A DNA stretch of 9,326 nt from Gammaproteobacteria bacterium (GCA_018667205.1 JABIVN010000112.1:1-9326), one strand, 5' to 3'. Shown: positions 1 to 6,799, counted from the stretch's first letter. The notes: a model not told the origin generated them from the letters alone. Numbers and translations: made by a program.

Positions 1-283
1 CATTGACCTCATCGAAAACCAGTTCAAATCGCTGGTTCAAGAGGTTGATCACATGCCCTGATAGGGCGGCGGTAGCCGGTGTACCCTGTTTCAGTACCGA
101 TAGGTTCAGAACGACCCTCTTCTCTGAACGTACGATACCATGAGCCCTGGCGACATCCGGGGGGATGATCATACTTGAGAAGGTCGTAAAGTGAATTCTG
201 TGTTCACCGTGATCAAGGTAGGTCGCCGCCAAGGCTGGCGCCGAGCTAAGGCAGCACAACAACAGTAAAAGTTTGCGGTGCAT
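1..283 (-). CDS. DUF4426 family secreted protein, 3' end outside the window
   Basis: The first 94 codons of a minus-strand gene are present; the rest lies beyond base 1. The protein starts MHRKLLLLLCCLSSAPALAA, a clear Sec signal peptide: basic n-region, leucine-rich core, and an A-L-A cleavage site near residue 20. The mature part carries the pattern of DUF4426 proteins: H-F-T-T-F-S-S, then PPDVARAHGIVRSEKRVVLNLSVL at about residues 42-65. Family members are about 140-150 residues long and of unknown function, and are probably periplasmic. In Pseudomonas the gene sits near yggT, metX and metW, which supports the call. The ATG shares one base with the yggT stop (TAATG), so translation is probably coupled to yggT; no strong Shine-Dalgarno is seen apart from a GGGG just upstream. 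The function is unknown. Confidence 0.8.
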   Translation of the reverse strand, partial: MHRKLLLLLCCLSSAPALAATYLDHGEHRIHFTTFSSMIIPPDVARAHGIVRSEKRVVLNLSVLKQGTPATAALSGHVINLLNQRFELVFDEVN

Positions 284-876
284 TAAAGCCCCAGTATCAG
301 GCCCTGGGGAATACCAAGCATAGCGGCGAGAGGGCGAATCACCAGATAAGAATCGATCAGGGTTATCGCAACGAATACAAGAATAATTGAGAAATCCATA
401 CCGCCCATGGGTGGCAGTAGTTTCCTTGCAGGTGTGCATACCGGCCCGGTCAATTGGTTCACCAGCGCCATCGCCGGGTGGTTTGAGTTAGGCGCAATCC
501 AGCTGGCGATCACCATGATAATAAGTGAAAAGTAATAAATTTTTAAGATCGTTGAAAGTAGTCCGACAAGCGACCAGGCGATGTAAACCGGATGGAAGGC
601 ATATCCGCCGCTGAGGAACATGACAAGTGATATTGCCAACAGCTGCACAAGCAACGTCACAAACAAGGTTGAAACGTCAACGCCCCGGATGGTTGGGAGT
701 ATTTTCTTTAAGGGTTTAACCGCAGGGTCGGTGACCTTAACGATGGCTTGGCAGATAGGGTTGTAATAATCCACCCTTGCAAGCTGCATAAGAAATCGTA
801 ATAGAAGCAGAATCAAATATAGCCCTGCAAAGGTCTGTATTAGAAATACTCCGGCGCCTAATAAATTCTGTGTCAT
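283..876 (-). CDS. yggT: YggT family integral membrane protein, two YggT repeats
   Basis: A 197-residue inner-membrane protein with a duplicated YggT domain. Repeat one has RFLMQ near 27-31, DYYNP at 36-40 and VTDP...KPLKKILP at 48-61. Repeat two has WIAP...HP at 126-134, LTGP at 142-145 and PARKLLPPMGGMDFS at 149-163. Hydrophobic segments at about 7-30, 65-90, 96-126 and 160-185 suggest four membrane helices. The family occurs across bacteria and plastids (CCB3/YlmG relatives), with roles proposed in osmotic stress, cell division or cytochrome assembly; the molecular function is unsettled. It lies 45 bp downstream of proC and overlaps the next gene by one base, as expected for an operon member. 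An AGGA eight bases before the ATG is a good ribosome binding site. A TATAAT at 904-909 on this strand is a possible internal -10 box, but it has no convincing -35. Confidence 0.93.
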   Translation of the reverse strand: MTQNLLGAGVFLIQTFAGLYLILLLLRFLMQLARVDYYNPICQAIVKVTDPAVKPLKKILPTIRGVDVSTLFVTLLVQLLAISLVMFLSGGYAFHPVYIAWSLVGLLSTILKIYYFSLIIMVIASWIAPNSNHPAMALVNQLTGPVCTPARKLLPPMGGMDFSIILVFVAITLIDSYLVIRPLAAMLGIPQGLILGL

Positions 877-921
877 TCAATTAATCCTGGATGCTGTGTA
901 GAGATTATAGGTTATTTTTTC

Positions 922-1713
922 TCAGTTCTTTGATAGATCAACCGATCGAGTTTTAGCAGCGTTCACCGCTCCTTTTACTGCCTCTTCAAACTTAACAGAC
1001 TGAAAGTGCTCGATCGCTGCCTGGGTGGTGCCTCCAGGTGAAGTAACTTGTTTTCTCAAGGTCCCCGCGTCGAATTCACTTTGTTTTGCCATCACAGCTG
1101 CGCCAAGGGCGGTCTGAAGCACCAGTTGTGTTGAGACTTCTCTGCTCAGACCTTCCGCAACGCTCGCATTAATCATCGACTCCATCAACAGGAAGAAATA
1201 AGCGGGACCACTGCCGGAAACTGCTGTAACGACATCAAGCTCAGCCTCGGTATCTACCCAAAGGGACTCGCCTACTGATGTCAGAACCGAGGTCGCCGAC
1301 CCCCTTTGCTCGTTAGTAACACTCGGGGAAGCGAACAAGGCGGTCATTCCTGTTTTGACAAGCGCCGGCGTATTCGGCATGCACCTGACCAGTGCCGTGG
1401 CCTCGGGCAGTCGGTTCAGCATGCTAGTGGTCGTAATACCGGCGGCAACACTAATAAATAGCTTCCCATGGCTTAAGGTTGAAATCTCATCAAGCAGATC
1501 AAGAATAACATTCGGTTTAACACACAACATGACGATGTCAGCTTTAGCGATAGCGTCGGTGTTACTGGACGCGATCGTAACACCTTGGTTGCGAGCTCTC
1601 TCACGGCACTGCTCGATGGGGTCGAAGGCGAATAGGGTGTGACCATCAGACATCAGGCCGCCCATGATTGCGTTTGCAATGTTGCCTGCCCCTAGGAATG
1701 CGATTGTCGACAT
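922..1713 (-). CDS. proC: Pyrroline-5-carboxylate reductase (ProC)
   Basis: The enzyme catalyses the last step of proline synthesis, the NAD(P)H-dependent reduction of 1-pyrroline-5-carboxylate to proline in the cytoplasm. The protein has 263 residues, close to the usual 270. The N-terminal Rossmann fold shows GAGNIA at 8-13, followed by VKP at 65-67 and RCMPNTPALV at 110-119. The C-terminal dimerisation and substrate domain has AVSGSGPAYFFLL at 164-176 and the family signature TSPGGTTQAAIEHF at 224-237. The reading frame stays open 29 codons further upstream to an ATG at 1800, but that stretch overlaps the yggS coding end and resembles no ProC N-terminus. The ATG at 1713 starts MSTIAFLGAGN, in register with the family, and has AAAGGA 11 bases upstream. 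The gene is 38 bp downstream of yggS, an order conserved in many Gammaproteobacteria. Confidence 0.97.
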   Translation of the reverse strand: MSTIAFLGAGNIANAIMGGLMSDGHTLFAFDPIEQCRERARNQGVTIASSNTDAIAKADIVMLCVKPNVILDLLDEISTLSHGKLFISVAAGITTTSMLNRLPEATALVRCMPNTPALVKTGMTALFASPSVTNEQRGSATSVLTSVGESLWVDTEAELDVVTAVSGSGPAYFFLLMESMINASVAEGLSREVSTQLVLQTALGAAVMAKQSEFDAGTLRKQVTSPGGTTQAAIEHFQSVKFEEAVKGAVNAAKTRSVDLSKN

Positions 1714-1751
1714 CTTGAACGTTATCCTTTTATTGTGTCTGTAGAAGCTGT

Positions 1752-2441
1752 TTACGGTTTGTTTCTGGGACCAAAGATGGCGGTGCCAATTCTGATCCAT
1801 GTTGCGCCTTGTTTGATGGCTTCAACAAAGTCATTGGTCATGCCCATCGACAGCTGGTTGAATTCGGGCAACCCGTGACGTGATTCAATTTCATCTTTCA
1901 GATCCCGTAGCAGACGGAACGTAGCTGCCTGCGCTGCGGGGTCCGCAGTGGGTGCGGGTATTGCCATGAGCCCCCGTACTGAAATTTGGTCTAAGGTTGC
2001 AATCTGTCCGGCTAATCTTATCGCCTCGTCCTGAGTGACACCCGACTTTTGGTCTTCGTTGGACAGATTAACCTGAATCAGACAGTTTAGTCTGCCGAGC
2101 GTTGGTTCCCGCTGCTCTGATAGGCGCTTCGCAACCTTTTCCGTTGTAATGCTATGCACCCAGCCAAACGCATTGGCGATGTCCCGAGTTTTTTTACTTT
2201 GTATGCCGCCGACGAAATGCCATGTAGCCTCAGGAAAGGCTGAAACCTTTGGTCGAGCGTCCTGCAGGTAGTTTTCACCAAAGTGTTTTTGGCCAGCATG
2301 AATAGCGGTCGCGACCGCATCGACACCCATGGTTTTACTGACGGCGAGCAGGTTCACGCTATCCGGATCCCGGTTGGCGATCTCACAGGTTTTGAGCATT
2401 TCTTTCCTGATGGCCGCGATGCGTAATTTGATATTGGTCAT
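1752..2441 (-). CDS. yggS: YggS/PLPBP family pyridoxal-phosphate homeostasis protein
   Basis: A 229-residue single-domain TIM-barrel protein that binds pyridoxal 5'-phosphate without known enzymatic activity. It buffers free PLP and affects amino acid and keto acid pools. The PLP lysine lies in LLAVSKT at 31-37 (Lys36, the same number as in E. coli YggS). Other family motifs are HFGENYLQDA at 53-62, WHFVGGIQSKK at 74-84, GLMAIPAP at 157-164, LSMGMTNDF at 197-205 and WIRIGTAIFG at 215-224, which includes the phosphate-binding end of the barrel. The register of Lys36 supports the ATG at 2441 as start. The bases before it (CCCCTTGTT) hold no Shine-Dalgarno, so initiation may be weak or leader-dependent. 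This is the first gene of the yggS-proC-yggT-DUF4426 unit, divergent from pilT. Confidence 0.96.
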   Translation of the reverse strand: MTNIKLRIAAIRKEMLKTCEIANRDPDSVNLLAVSKTMGVDAVATAIHAGQKHFGENYLQDARPKVSAFPEATWHFVGGIQSKKTRDIANAFGWVHSITTEKVAKRLSEQREPTLGRLNCLIQVNLSNEDQKSGVTQDEAIRLAGQIATLDQISVRGLMAIPAPTADPAAQAATFRLLRDLKDEIESRHGLPEFNQLSMGMTNDFVEAIKQGATWIRIGTAIFGPRNKP

Positions 2442-2619
2442 AACAAGGGGACGTTCTGGCTAAACCGTCAGTATTGGTTACTTTAACGACGACATAAAGC
2501 TCTGACTTTAGTCGATTGCCATTTTATCTGGGCTTTCATCCCCGGCTGCAGATTGTCAATTGCAGAGGTATACTTCGCGGCAGTGCCGCGTTGCGGCTTT
2601 ACCGTGAGGGGAAGATGCG
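2442..2619. promoter_or_regulatory. Divergent control region yggS / pilT
   Basis: This 178-bp gene-free stretch must hold the promoters for both yggS (minus) and pilT (plus). On the plus strand TATACT at 2569-2574 matches the -10 consensus at five of six bases; no good -35 lies 16-18 bases upstream, so an activator or a different sigma factor is possible. A 15-bp near-palindrome at 2576-2590 would overlap the resulting start site. The pilT ribosome binding site is GAGGGGAAG at 2606-2614. On the minus strand no convincing -35/-10 pair was found. No sigma-54 box (GG-N10-GC in the right context) was recognised. Confidence 0.4.
2576..2590. repeat. 15-bp near-palindrome CGCGGCA-G-TGCCGCG before pilT
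   Basis: Seven bases (CGCGGCA, 2576-2582) are followed by one centre base and their exact reverse complement (TGCCGCG, 2584-2590). It begins two bases after the TATACT box and so would straddle the predicted pilT transcription start. It could be a repressor operator; as RNA it could form a 6-bp GC-rich hairpin with a 3-base loop about 30 bases before the pilT start codon. There is no U-tract, so it is not a terminator. Confidence 0.55.
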
Positions 2620-3657
2620 ATGGACATAACTGAGTTATTGGCATTTAGCGAAAAGCAGGGTGCATCTGATTTACATTTATCCGCGGGATTGCCCCCGATG
2701 ATTCGGGTAGACGGCGATATTCGTCGAATCAACCTGCCTGCACTGGATCATAAGGAAGTTCATGGGTTGATATATGAAATCATGAATGACAAGCAACGCA
2801 AGGATTACGAAGAGTTTTTTGAGTGTGACTTTTCTTTTGAGGTTCCAGGTGTCGCACGATTCAGAGTCAACGCATTTAACCAAAATCGGGGCGCTGGCGG
2901 TGTCTTTAGGACTATTCCATCCAGGGTTCTCACCATGGAAGATTTGGGTATGGGAGAAATCTTTCAGCAAATCGCCGAGATACCTCGCGGTATGGTGACG
3001 GTTACGGGCCCAACGGGTTCCGGTAAAAGTACAACGCTAGCCGCTATGCTGGACTACATTAACAACTCCCGCTATCAGCATATTCTTACCGTCGAAGATC
3101 CGATTGAGTTTGTACATGAAAGCAAAAAGTGCCTGATAAATCAGCGGGAGGTTCATAGAGACACCCTTGGGTTTAACGAGGCGCTTCGCGGTGCCTTGCG
3201 TGAGGATCCGGATATAATTCTCGTCGGTGAGATGAGAGACCTGGAGACAATTCGACTGGCGCTTGAAGCTGCAGAAACAGGCCACATGGTATTTGGTACT
3301 TTGCATACATCTTCTGCTGCTAAGACCATCGACCGAGTCATTGATGTATTTTCTGCGGCTGAAAAATCCATGGTCAGGTCTATGCTTTCAGAATCGCTTG
3401 CGGCCGTGGTTTCACAAACGCTGCTGAAAAGAATTGGCGGTGGCCGAGTAGCCGCGCACGAAATAATGATTTGTACACCGGCAATTCGTAACCTGATTCG
3501 AGAGGATAAAGTTGCTCAGATGTACTCGGCTATTCAGACAGGTGCGCAACTGGGGATGAAAACCCTAGATCAGAGCTTAAAGGAGTTACTGGAAAAAAAT
3601 ATCATTACCAGGGAATCGGCACAAGAAAAAGCTAAGATGCCCGCCGATTTCAAGTAG
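2620..3657 (+). CDS. pilT: Type IV pilus retraction ATPase PilT
   Basis: A hexameric cytoplasmic secretion-type ATPase that depolymerises the type IV pilus and powers twitching motility. It has 345 residues, the usual length. An N-terminal PAS-like domain (about 1-100) contains ASDLHLSAGLPPMIRVDG at 15-32. The C-terminal RecA-like domain has Walker A GPTGSGKST at 130-138, the Asp box LTVEDPIEFVH at 156-166, Walker B IILVGEMRD at 199-207 and the His box ETGHMVFGTLHT at 219-230. The retraction-specific AIRNLIRE motif is intact at 288-295 and separates PilT from the extension ATPase PilB. The ATG at 2620 follows GAGGGGAAG and fits the family N-terminus (MDITELLAFS). It is transcribed with or just upstream of pilU, divergent from yggS, an arrangement shared with Pseudomonas. 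Confidence 0.98.
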   Translation: MDITELLAFSEKQGASDLHLSAGLPPMIRVDGDIRRINLPALDHKEVHGLIYEIMNDKQRKDYEEFFECDFSFEVPGVARFRVNAFNQNRGAGGVFRTIPSRVLTMEDLGMGEIFQQIAEIPRGMVTVTGPTGSGKSTTLAAMLDYINNSRYQHILTVEDPIEFVHESKKCLINQREVHRDTLGFNEALRGALREDPDIILVGEMRDLETIRLALEAAETGHMVFGTLHTSSAAKTIDRVIDVFSAAEKSMVRSMLSESLAAVVSQTLLKRIGGGRVAAHEIMICTPAIRNLIREDKVAQMYSAIQTGAQLGMKTLDQSLKELLEKNIITRESAQEKAKMPADFK

Positions 3658-3792
3658 CTTCCAACGAGCGACAAAGGGAGCGTCGCGATGCCATAGTAAA
3701 AGGCGCTTTATCCTAACGAAGAGAAGCAGCGGAAATGATGGCTGTTAAGGTAGGCCTGATTTCCCAGGACTGACGATGAAAGGTATGGGAAC
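3658..3792 (+). other. 135-bp pilT-pilU spacer without a gene
   Basis: No credible gene is seen. The spacer contains a weak hairpin (GCGAC 3668-3672 with GTCGC 3682-3686, 9-base loop) and no T-run, so no Rho-independent terminator. GAAAGG at 3778-3783, nine bases before the ATG, is the likely pilU ribosome binding site. The spacer is long compared with the 2-45 bp gaps elsewhere in this window. It could carry a separate pilU promoter, but no clear -35/-10 pair is visible. Confidence 0.45.
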
Positions 3793-4920
3793 ATGATAGA
3801 TTTTGATAAGTTGCTAAAAGTCGTAGTAGAACAACGTGCTTCGGACCTGTTCATTACAGCCGGACTGCCGCCGTCAATAAAAGTTAGTGGCAAAATGATG
3901 CCGATGGCGAAAACGGCACTGACCCCTGAGCAGGCAAAGGAGATGGTCCATGCGACCATGACCGAGGCCCAGATCCAGGAGTTTGAAGCAGAGCGCGAAT
4001 GTAACTTTGCCATACATTCACCGATAGCTGGCCGGTTCAGGATAAGCGCTTTTTACCAGAGAAACTTTGCCGGTATGGTGTTGCGTCGAATTGAGACCGA
4101 AATTCCGACGGCAGAGGAGTTGATGCTCCCCGACGCGATTAAAAAGCTTGCTATGACTAAGCGTGGGCTGATGATATTCGTTGGTGCAACAGGCACGGGT
4201 AAATCCACGTCGCTTGCTTCAATGATTGGGTATAGAAACCAAAATTCGAAAGGCCATATCATTACGATTGAGGACCCGATCGAATTTGTCCATGAACACG
4301 GAGGCTGCATGGTGACGCAGCGTGAAGTCGGTGTGGATACTCCCAGCTTTGAAATAGCGCTCAAAAACACGCTTCGGCAAGCGCCTGATGTCATCATGAT
4401 CGGGGAGATAAGAACCTTGCAGACCATGGACTACGCGGTCGCTTTTGCAGAGACCGGTCACCTGTGTCTTGCGACGCTTCACGCGAATAATGCGAACCAG
4501 GCGCTGGATCGGATTATTAATTTCTTCCCGGTGGATCGTCATAACCAGGTGTGGATGGATTTATCGCTGAACTTGCGAGGCATGGTTGCTCAGCAGTTGG
4601 TGCCAACAATTGATGGCAAGGGCAGACGAGCGGCTATTGAGATCTTGATCAATACGCCTTTGGTGTCGGATCTTATCCGCAAGGGTGAGGTACAGTCACT
4701 TAAAGAGGTCATGGCTAAGTCGACAGAGCTAGGCATGCAGACTTTTGACCAGGCATTGTTCAAGCTTTACCAGGAGGGTCAGATAACCTATGAATCCGCA
4801 ATTGCATCCGCAGATTCTGCTAACGACCTCCGATTGCTTATCAAGCTCTCGGGGGGTGTCGAACCGCCCAGCGGCGATCGTATCCAGGGGCTCTCGTTGC
4901 AGGGCACAGAGGGAGGCTAG
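3793..4920 (+). CDS. pilU: PilT-dependent pilus retraction ATPase PilU
   Basis: A PilT paralogue that assists PilT-driven retraction, especially under load. It has 375 residues, near the roughly 380 typical of PilU. The N-terminal domain opens MIDFDKLLKVVVEQRASDLFITAGLPPSIKVSG in PilT register. The RecA-like domain has Walker A GATGTGKST at 131-139, the Asp box ITIEDPIEFVH at 157-167, QREVGVDT at 176-183 (REVGVDT is PilU-like; PilT has REVHRDT), Walker B DVIMIGEIR at 199-207 and the His box ETGHLCLATLH at 220-230. In place of AIRNLIRE it has PLVSDLIRKGE at 289-299, as PilU proteins do. The C-terminal tail beyond residue 345 is extra relative to PilT. It ends only 15 bp from the stop codon of the convergent ruvX gene. 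Confidence 0.97.
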   Translation: MIDFDKLLKVVVEQRASDLFITAGLPPSIKVSGKMMPMAKTALTPEQAKEMVHATMTEAQIQEFEAERECNFAIHSPIAGRFRISAFYQRNFAGMVLRRIETEIPTAEELMLPDAIKKLAMTKRGLMIFVGATGTGKSTSLASMIGYRNQNSKGHIITIEDPIEFVHEHGGCMVTQREVGVDTPSFEIALKNTLRQAPDVIMIGEIRTLQTMDYAVAFAETGHLCLATLHANNANQALDRIINFFPVDRHNQVWMDLSLNLRGMVAQQLVPTIDGKGRRAAIEILINTPLVSDLIRKGEVQSLKEVMAKSTELGMQTFDQALFKLYQEGQITYESAIASADSANDLRLLIKLSGGVEPPSGDRIQGLSLQGTEGG

Positions 4921-4935
4921 GGTTTGCTTGGATTC

Positions 4936-5325
4936 CTAGGTACTCCCCGCAAGCCAAGTTTCAAGAATCAATTTGGCGGCTATTGCATCTAGCTGGTCTG
5001 GGTTCTCGAACTCTCTTGCTTCGAAGGTTGAAAGTCTTTCATCCATCAATTCGATGCGGATTCCGTATCGCCCATGCAAGCGCCTTGAGAACCGAGCTGC
5101 GGCTTTTGACATGTCGCTCTCAGTACCATCCATGTTAATGGGTAAGCCGACGACCAATACCTTTGGTTGCCACTCTTCTACAAGCCTATCTATCGCCAGC
5201 CACTGTGGGATGCCGTCCCTTGCCTTAACCACGGCGACAGGTGAAGCGGTACCGGTAATTTGTTGTCCCACGGCAACGCCAATTTTTGTGGTGCCAAAGT
5301 CGAATGCCATCGCCAGGTTATTCAT
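4936..5325 (-). CDS. ruvX: YqgF/RuvX family putative pre-16S rRNA nuclease
   Basis: A small RNase H-fold protein (129 residues; family about 135-160). E. coli YqgF acts in 16S rRNA 5'-end maturation, and the family was also named as a putative Holliday junction resolvase. Motifs: AFDFGTTKIGVAVG at 7-20 with acidic Asp9; VLVVGLPINMDGTESDMSKAA at 56-76; MDERLST at 94-100 with Asp95 and Glu96; and DAIAAKLILETWL at 113-125 with Asp113. These are the expected acidic residues of the RNase H-like active site. AAGGAG eight bases before the ATG is a strong ribosome binding site. It is the last gene of the gshB-tonB-yqgE-ruvX unit, 24 bp after yqgE; the yqgE-ruvX pair is widely conserved. The tail after LETWL is short, which accounts for the length. 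Confidence 0.95.
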   Translation of the reverse strand: MNNLAMAFDFGTTKIGVAVGQQITGTASPVAVVKARDGIPQWLAIDRLVEEWQPKVLVVGLPINMDGTESDMSKAAARFSRRLHGRYGIRIELMDERLSTFEAREFENPDQLDAIAAKLILETWLAGST

Positions 5326-5349
5326 AAGGACCGCTCCTTGATCATTGGC

Positions 5350-5901
5350 TTACCCATGCCCGGGGGTGGGCGAGATCAAATTCAGGTCGATACCGATCGA
5401 ATTAGCGGCCGCCTCGGGCCTCTCGTCAAAGGGTACATTAAAGACGATGTCACACATGTAAGGTATCACCAGCCATACGTCAGCTTGAATTTCCTTCTCC
5501 AGTTGGCCGTCGGACCAGCCAGCGTAACCCAGTCCTGCGATGATGTTGTTTGGCCCTTTTTGCGCGGAGATAGTGTCCAGAATATCTAAGGATGTCGTCA
5601 GGGCCAGGTTGTTTGCAATACCGATAGAACTCTCGATCATGGTTTCTGTTGTGTGCAGGAAGAACAGCCTGTCCTGTTCAACAGGGCCACTTTCAAGCAC
5701 GGTGATGTTCGGTGGACACTGAGTTATTTGATGGCCAAGAAGCTCTGCGAGATCTGTGTCCAGCGGTTTGTTTATCACGAGTCCAAAGGCCCCCTCTCTG
5801 TTGTGCTCAATCAACAGGGTGACAGTATGAGAAAAATAGTCACTCCGCATCGTCGGTAGAGATACCAATAACTGTCCTGATAAAGAATTGAATGCTGACA
5901 A
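5350..5901 (-). CDS. yqgE: YqgE/AlgH family protein (DUF179), TTG start
   Basis: A conserved protein of unsettled function; the Pseudomonas homologue AlgH was reported to influence alginate and virulence gene expression. From the TTG at 5901 it has 183 residues, matching the usual 185-190. Family features: GQLLVSLPTMRSDYFSHTVTLLIEHNREGAFGLVINKP in the first 46 residues, a GPVEQDRLFFLHT stretch in the middle, GLGYAGWSDGQLEKEI with the near-invariant GYAGW, and the ending GIDLNLISPTPGHG. A longer frame from an ATG at 5985 would add 28 residues overlapping the tonB end that resemble nothing in the family. The TTG is better placed: GGAG (5910-5913) lies eight bases upstream and the family N-terminus begins at once. 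One base separates it from the tonB stop (TAGATTG), which suggests translational coupling. Confidence 0.93.
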   Translation of the reverse strand: MSAFNSLSGQLLVSLPTMRSDYFSHTVTLLIEHNREGAFGLVINKPLDTDLAELLGHQITQCPPNITVLESGPVEQDRLFFLHTTETMIESSIGIANNLALTTSLDILDTISAQKGPNNIIAGLGYAGWSDGQLEKEIQADVWLVIPYMCDIVFNVPFDERPEAAANSIGIDLNLISPTPGHG

Positions 5902-5902
5902 T

Positions 5903-6799
5903 CTAATAGCTCCGCAGGGATGAGTTCTTCCTAAACTGCCAGGTTCGGATGATTTCAAGGACATCGGTCGATTGTCGTAGCTCATCTGGAAATGGAGCGT
6001 AAGGTGCTGATAGCCGAACTATCCTGACTGCAGCGTCATCCAGAACCGTATGCCCCGATGACTCAAGGATTTCTACCTCCTTCAAAGAGCCGTCCGGCAG
6101 GATAGCGACCACTAAGCGTAGCGACCCATATAGTTTCTTCTTTCTTGCTTCTTGCGGGTAGTTAAGGTTGCCAACGCTTTCGATCTTGCGGCGCCATGAG
6201 TTCAGGTAGAACGCATCTGAGCTGGCTGCGGTCGATAGGCTGGTTAGCCGTTTTATCCTGGGTCGTTTTGCGTAAACCTGGCGTTGGCGGTCGATGCGTG
6301 CTTCGAGGCTCGCAATTTCAAGTGATCGCGTCTGGAGCGACTTCCTGTTTTCGAATTCGGCTCTTTGCGGAGCCGTTTCGGTTGCCGCGTTATCCACGGT
6401 GAACGTTTGATCGGTTATGGCCTTAGTCGTGATAGCTGTTTGCTTCTGCTCAACGGGCTTATAGGACGCATTCTGCGGTATGTCCTGACTGGTTTCTCTG
6501 ATTTCAGCATCCTGAAACTGCGCCTCTGTTGGCGCGCTCATGAGTGCCTTCTCTTCAAGCGCGCCGCTGCCAACTTGGTTCAATTGTGCCAGGAAGTCGG
6601 CTCTTTCGGGCGTGAGTTTAGCTCGTTGGTGGGCAAGCGTGACTTCCATTGTGTGAGTCGATGGCTTGCTGGTAACGTAGGTAAAAGTGACGCCGAGGAT
6701 CAGGGCGGCATGCAGCGCAACGGCCAAGAAGAGGGTAAAACTAAGCCTATCACCCGGGCTGACGGGTTCTTCGAGTCGGTTTGTAATGACCGTTGTCAT
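5903..6799 (-). CDS. tonB: TonB family energy-transducing protein, TonB3-like
   Basis: An inner-membrane-anchored protein whose C-terminal domain reaches the outer membrane to pass on proton-motive energy. It has 298 residues: a cytoplasmic start, one membrane anchor at about 18-41 (RLSFTLFLAVALHAALILGVTF), a periplasmic linker at about 45-200, and a TonB C-terminal domain at about 205-290 with NYPQEARKKKLYGSLRLVVAILPDGSLKEVEI and LEIIRTWQF. The linker is poor in proline and lacks the Pro-Glu/Pro-Lys repeats of classical TonB; residues 150-178 look helical or coiled-coil. The anchor keeps a histidine (His30), but the position four residues before it is alanine, not the serine of E. coli TonB. 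Order and sequence resemble P. aeruginosa TonB3, reported to be needed for normal twitching, which fits the pil genes nearby. There is no Shine-Dalgarno before the ATG; gshB ends 18 bp upstream in the same frame. Confidence 0.92.
   Translation of the reverse strand: MTTVITNRLEEPVSPGDRLSFTLFLAVALHAALILGVTFTYVTSKPSTHTMEVTLAHQRAKLTPERADFLAQLNQVGSGALEEKALMSAPTEAQFQDAEIRETSQDIPQNASYKPVEQKQTAITTKAITDQTFTVDNAATETAPQRAEFENRKSLQTRSLEIASLEARIDRQRQVYAKRPRIKRLTSLSTAASSDAFYLNSWRRKIESVGNLNYPQEARKKKLYGSLRLVVAILPDGSLKEVEILESSGHTVLDDAAVRIVRLSAPYAPFPDELRQSTDVLEIIRTWQFRKNSSLRSY
5910..5913 (-). promoter_or_regulatory. Ribosome binding site that sets the yqgE TTG start
   Basis: GGAG on the minus strand, inside the last codons of tonB, eight bases before the TTG at 5901-5899. 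No comparable site in suitable position was seen for the upstream in-frame ATGs at 5985 and 5964, so this element decides the start. Confidence 0.65.

Noticed and set aside
904..909. A perfect TATAAT on the minus strand between proC and yggT as an internal promoter
   Set aside because: No acceptable -35 lies 16-18 bases upstream; an AT-rich gap makes a chance match likely. It is mentioned only in the yggT entry.
1355..1642. A 95-codon plus-strand frame inside proC
   Set aside because: It is antisense to conserved ProC motifs and has no family resemblance.
3735..3773. A 12-residue mini-frame (MMAVKVGLISQD) between pilT and pilU as a leader peptide
   Set aside because: There is no regulatory codon run, no properly spaced Shine-Dalgarno and no attenuator hairpin pair behind it.
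3708..4013. A 101-codon minus-strand frame over the pilU start
   Set aside because: It is a shadow of pilU and the spacer; composition and translation do not suggest a protein family.
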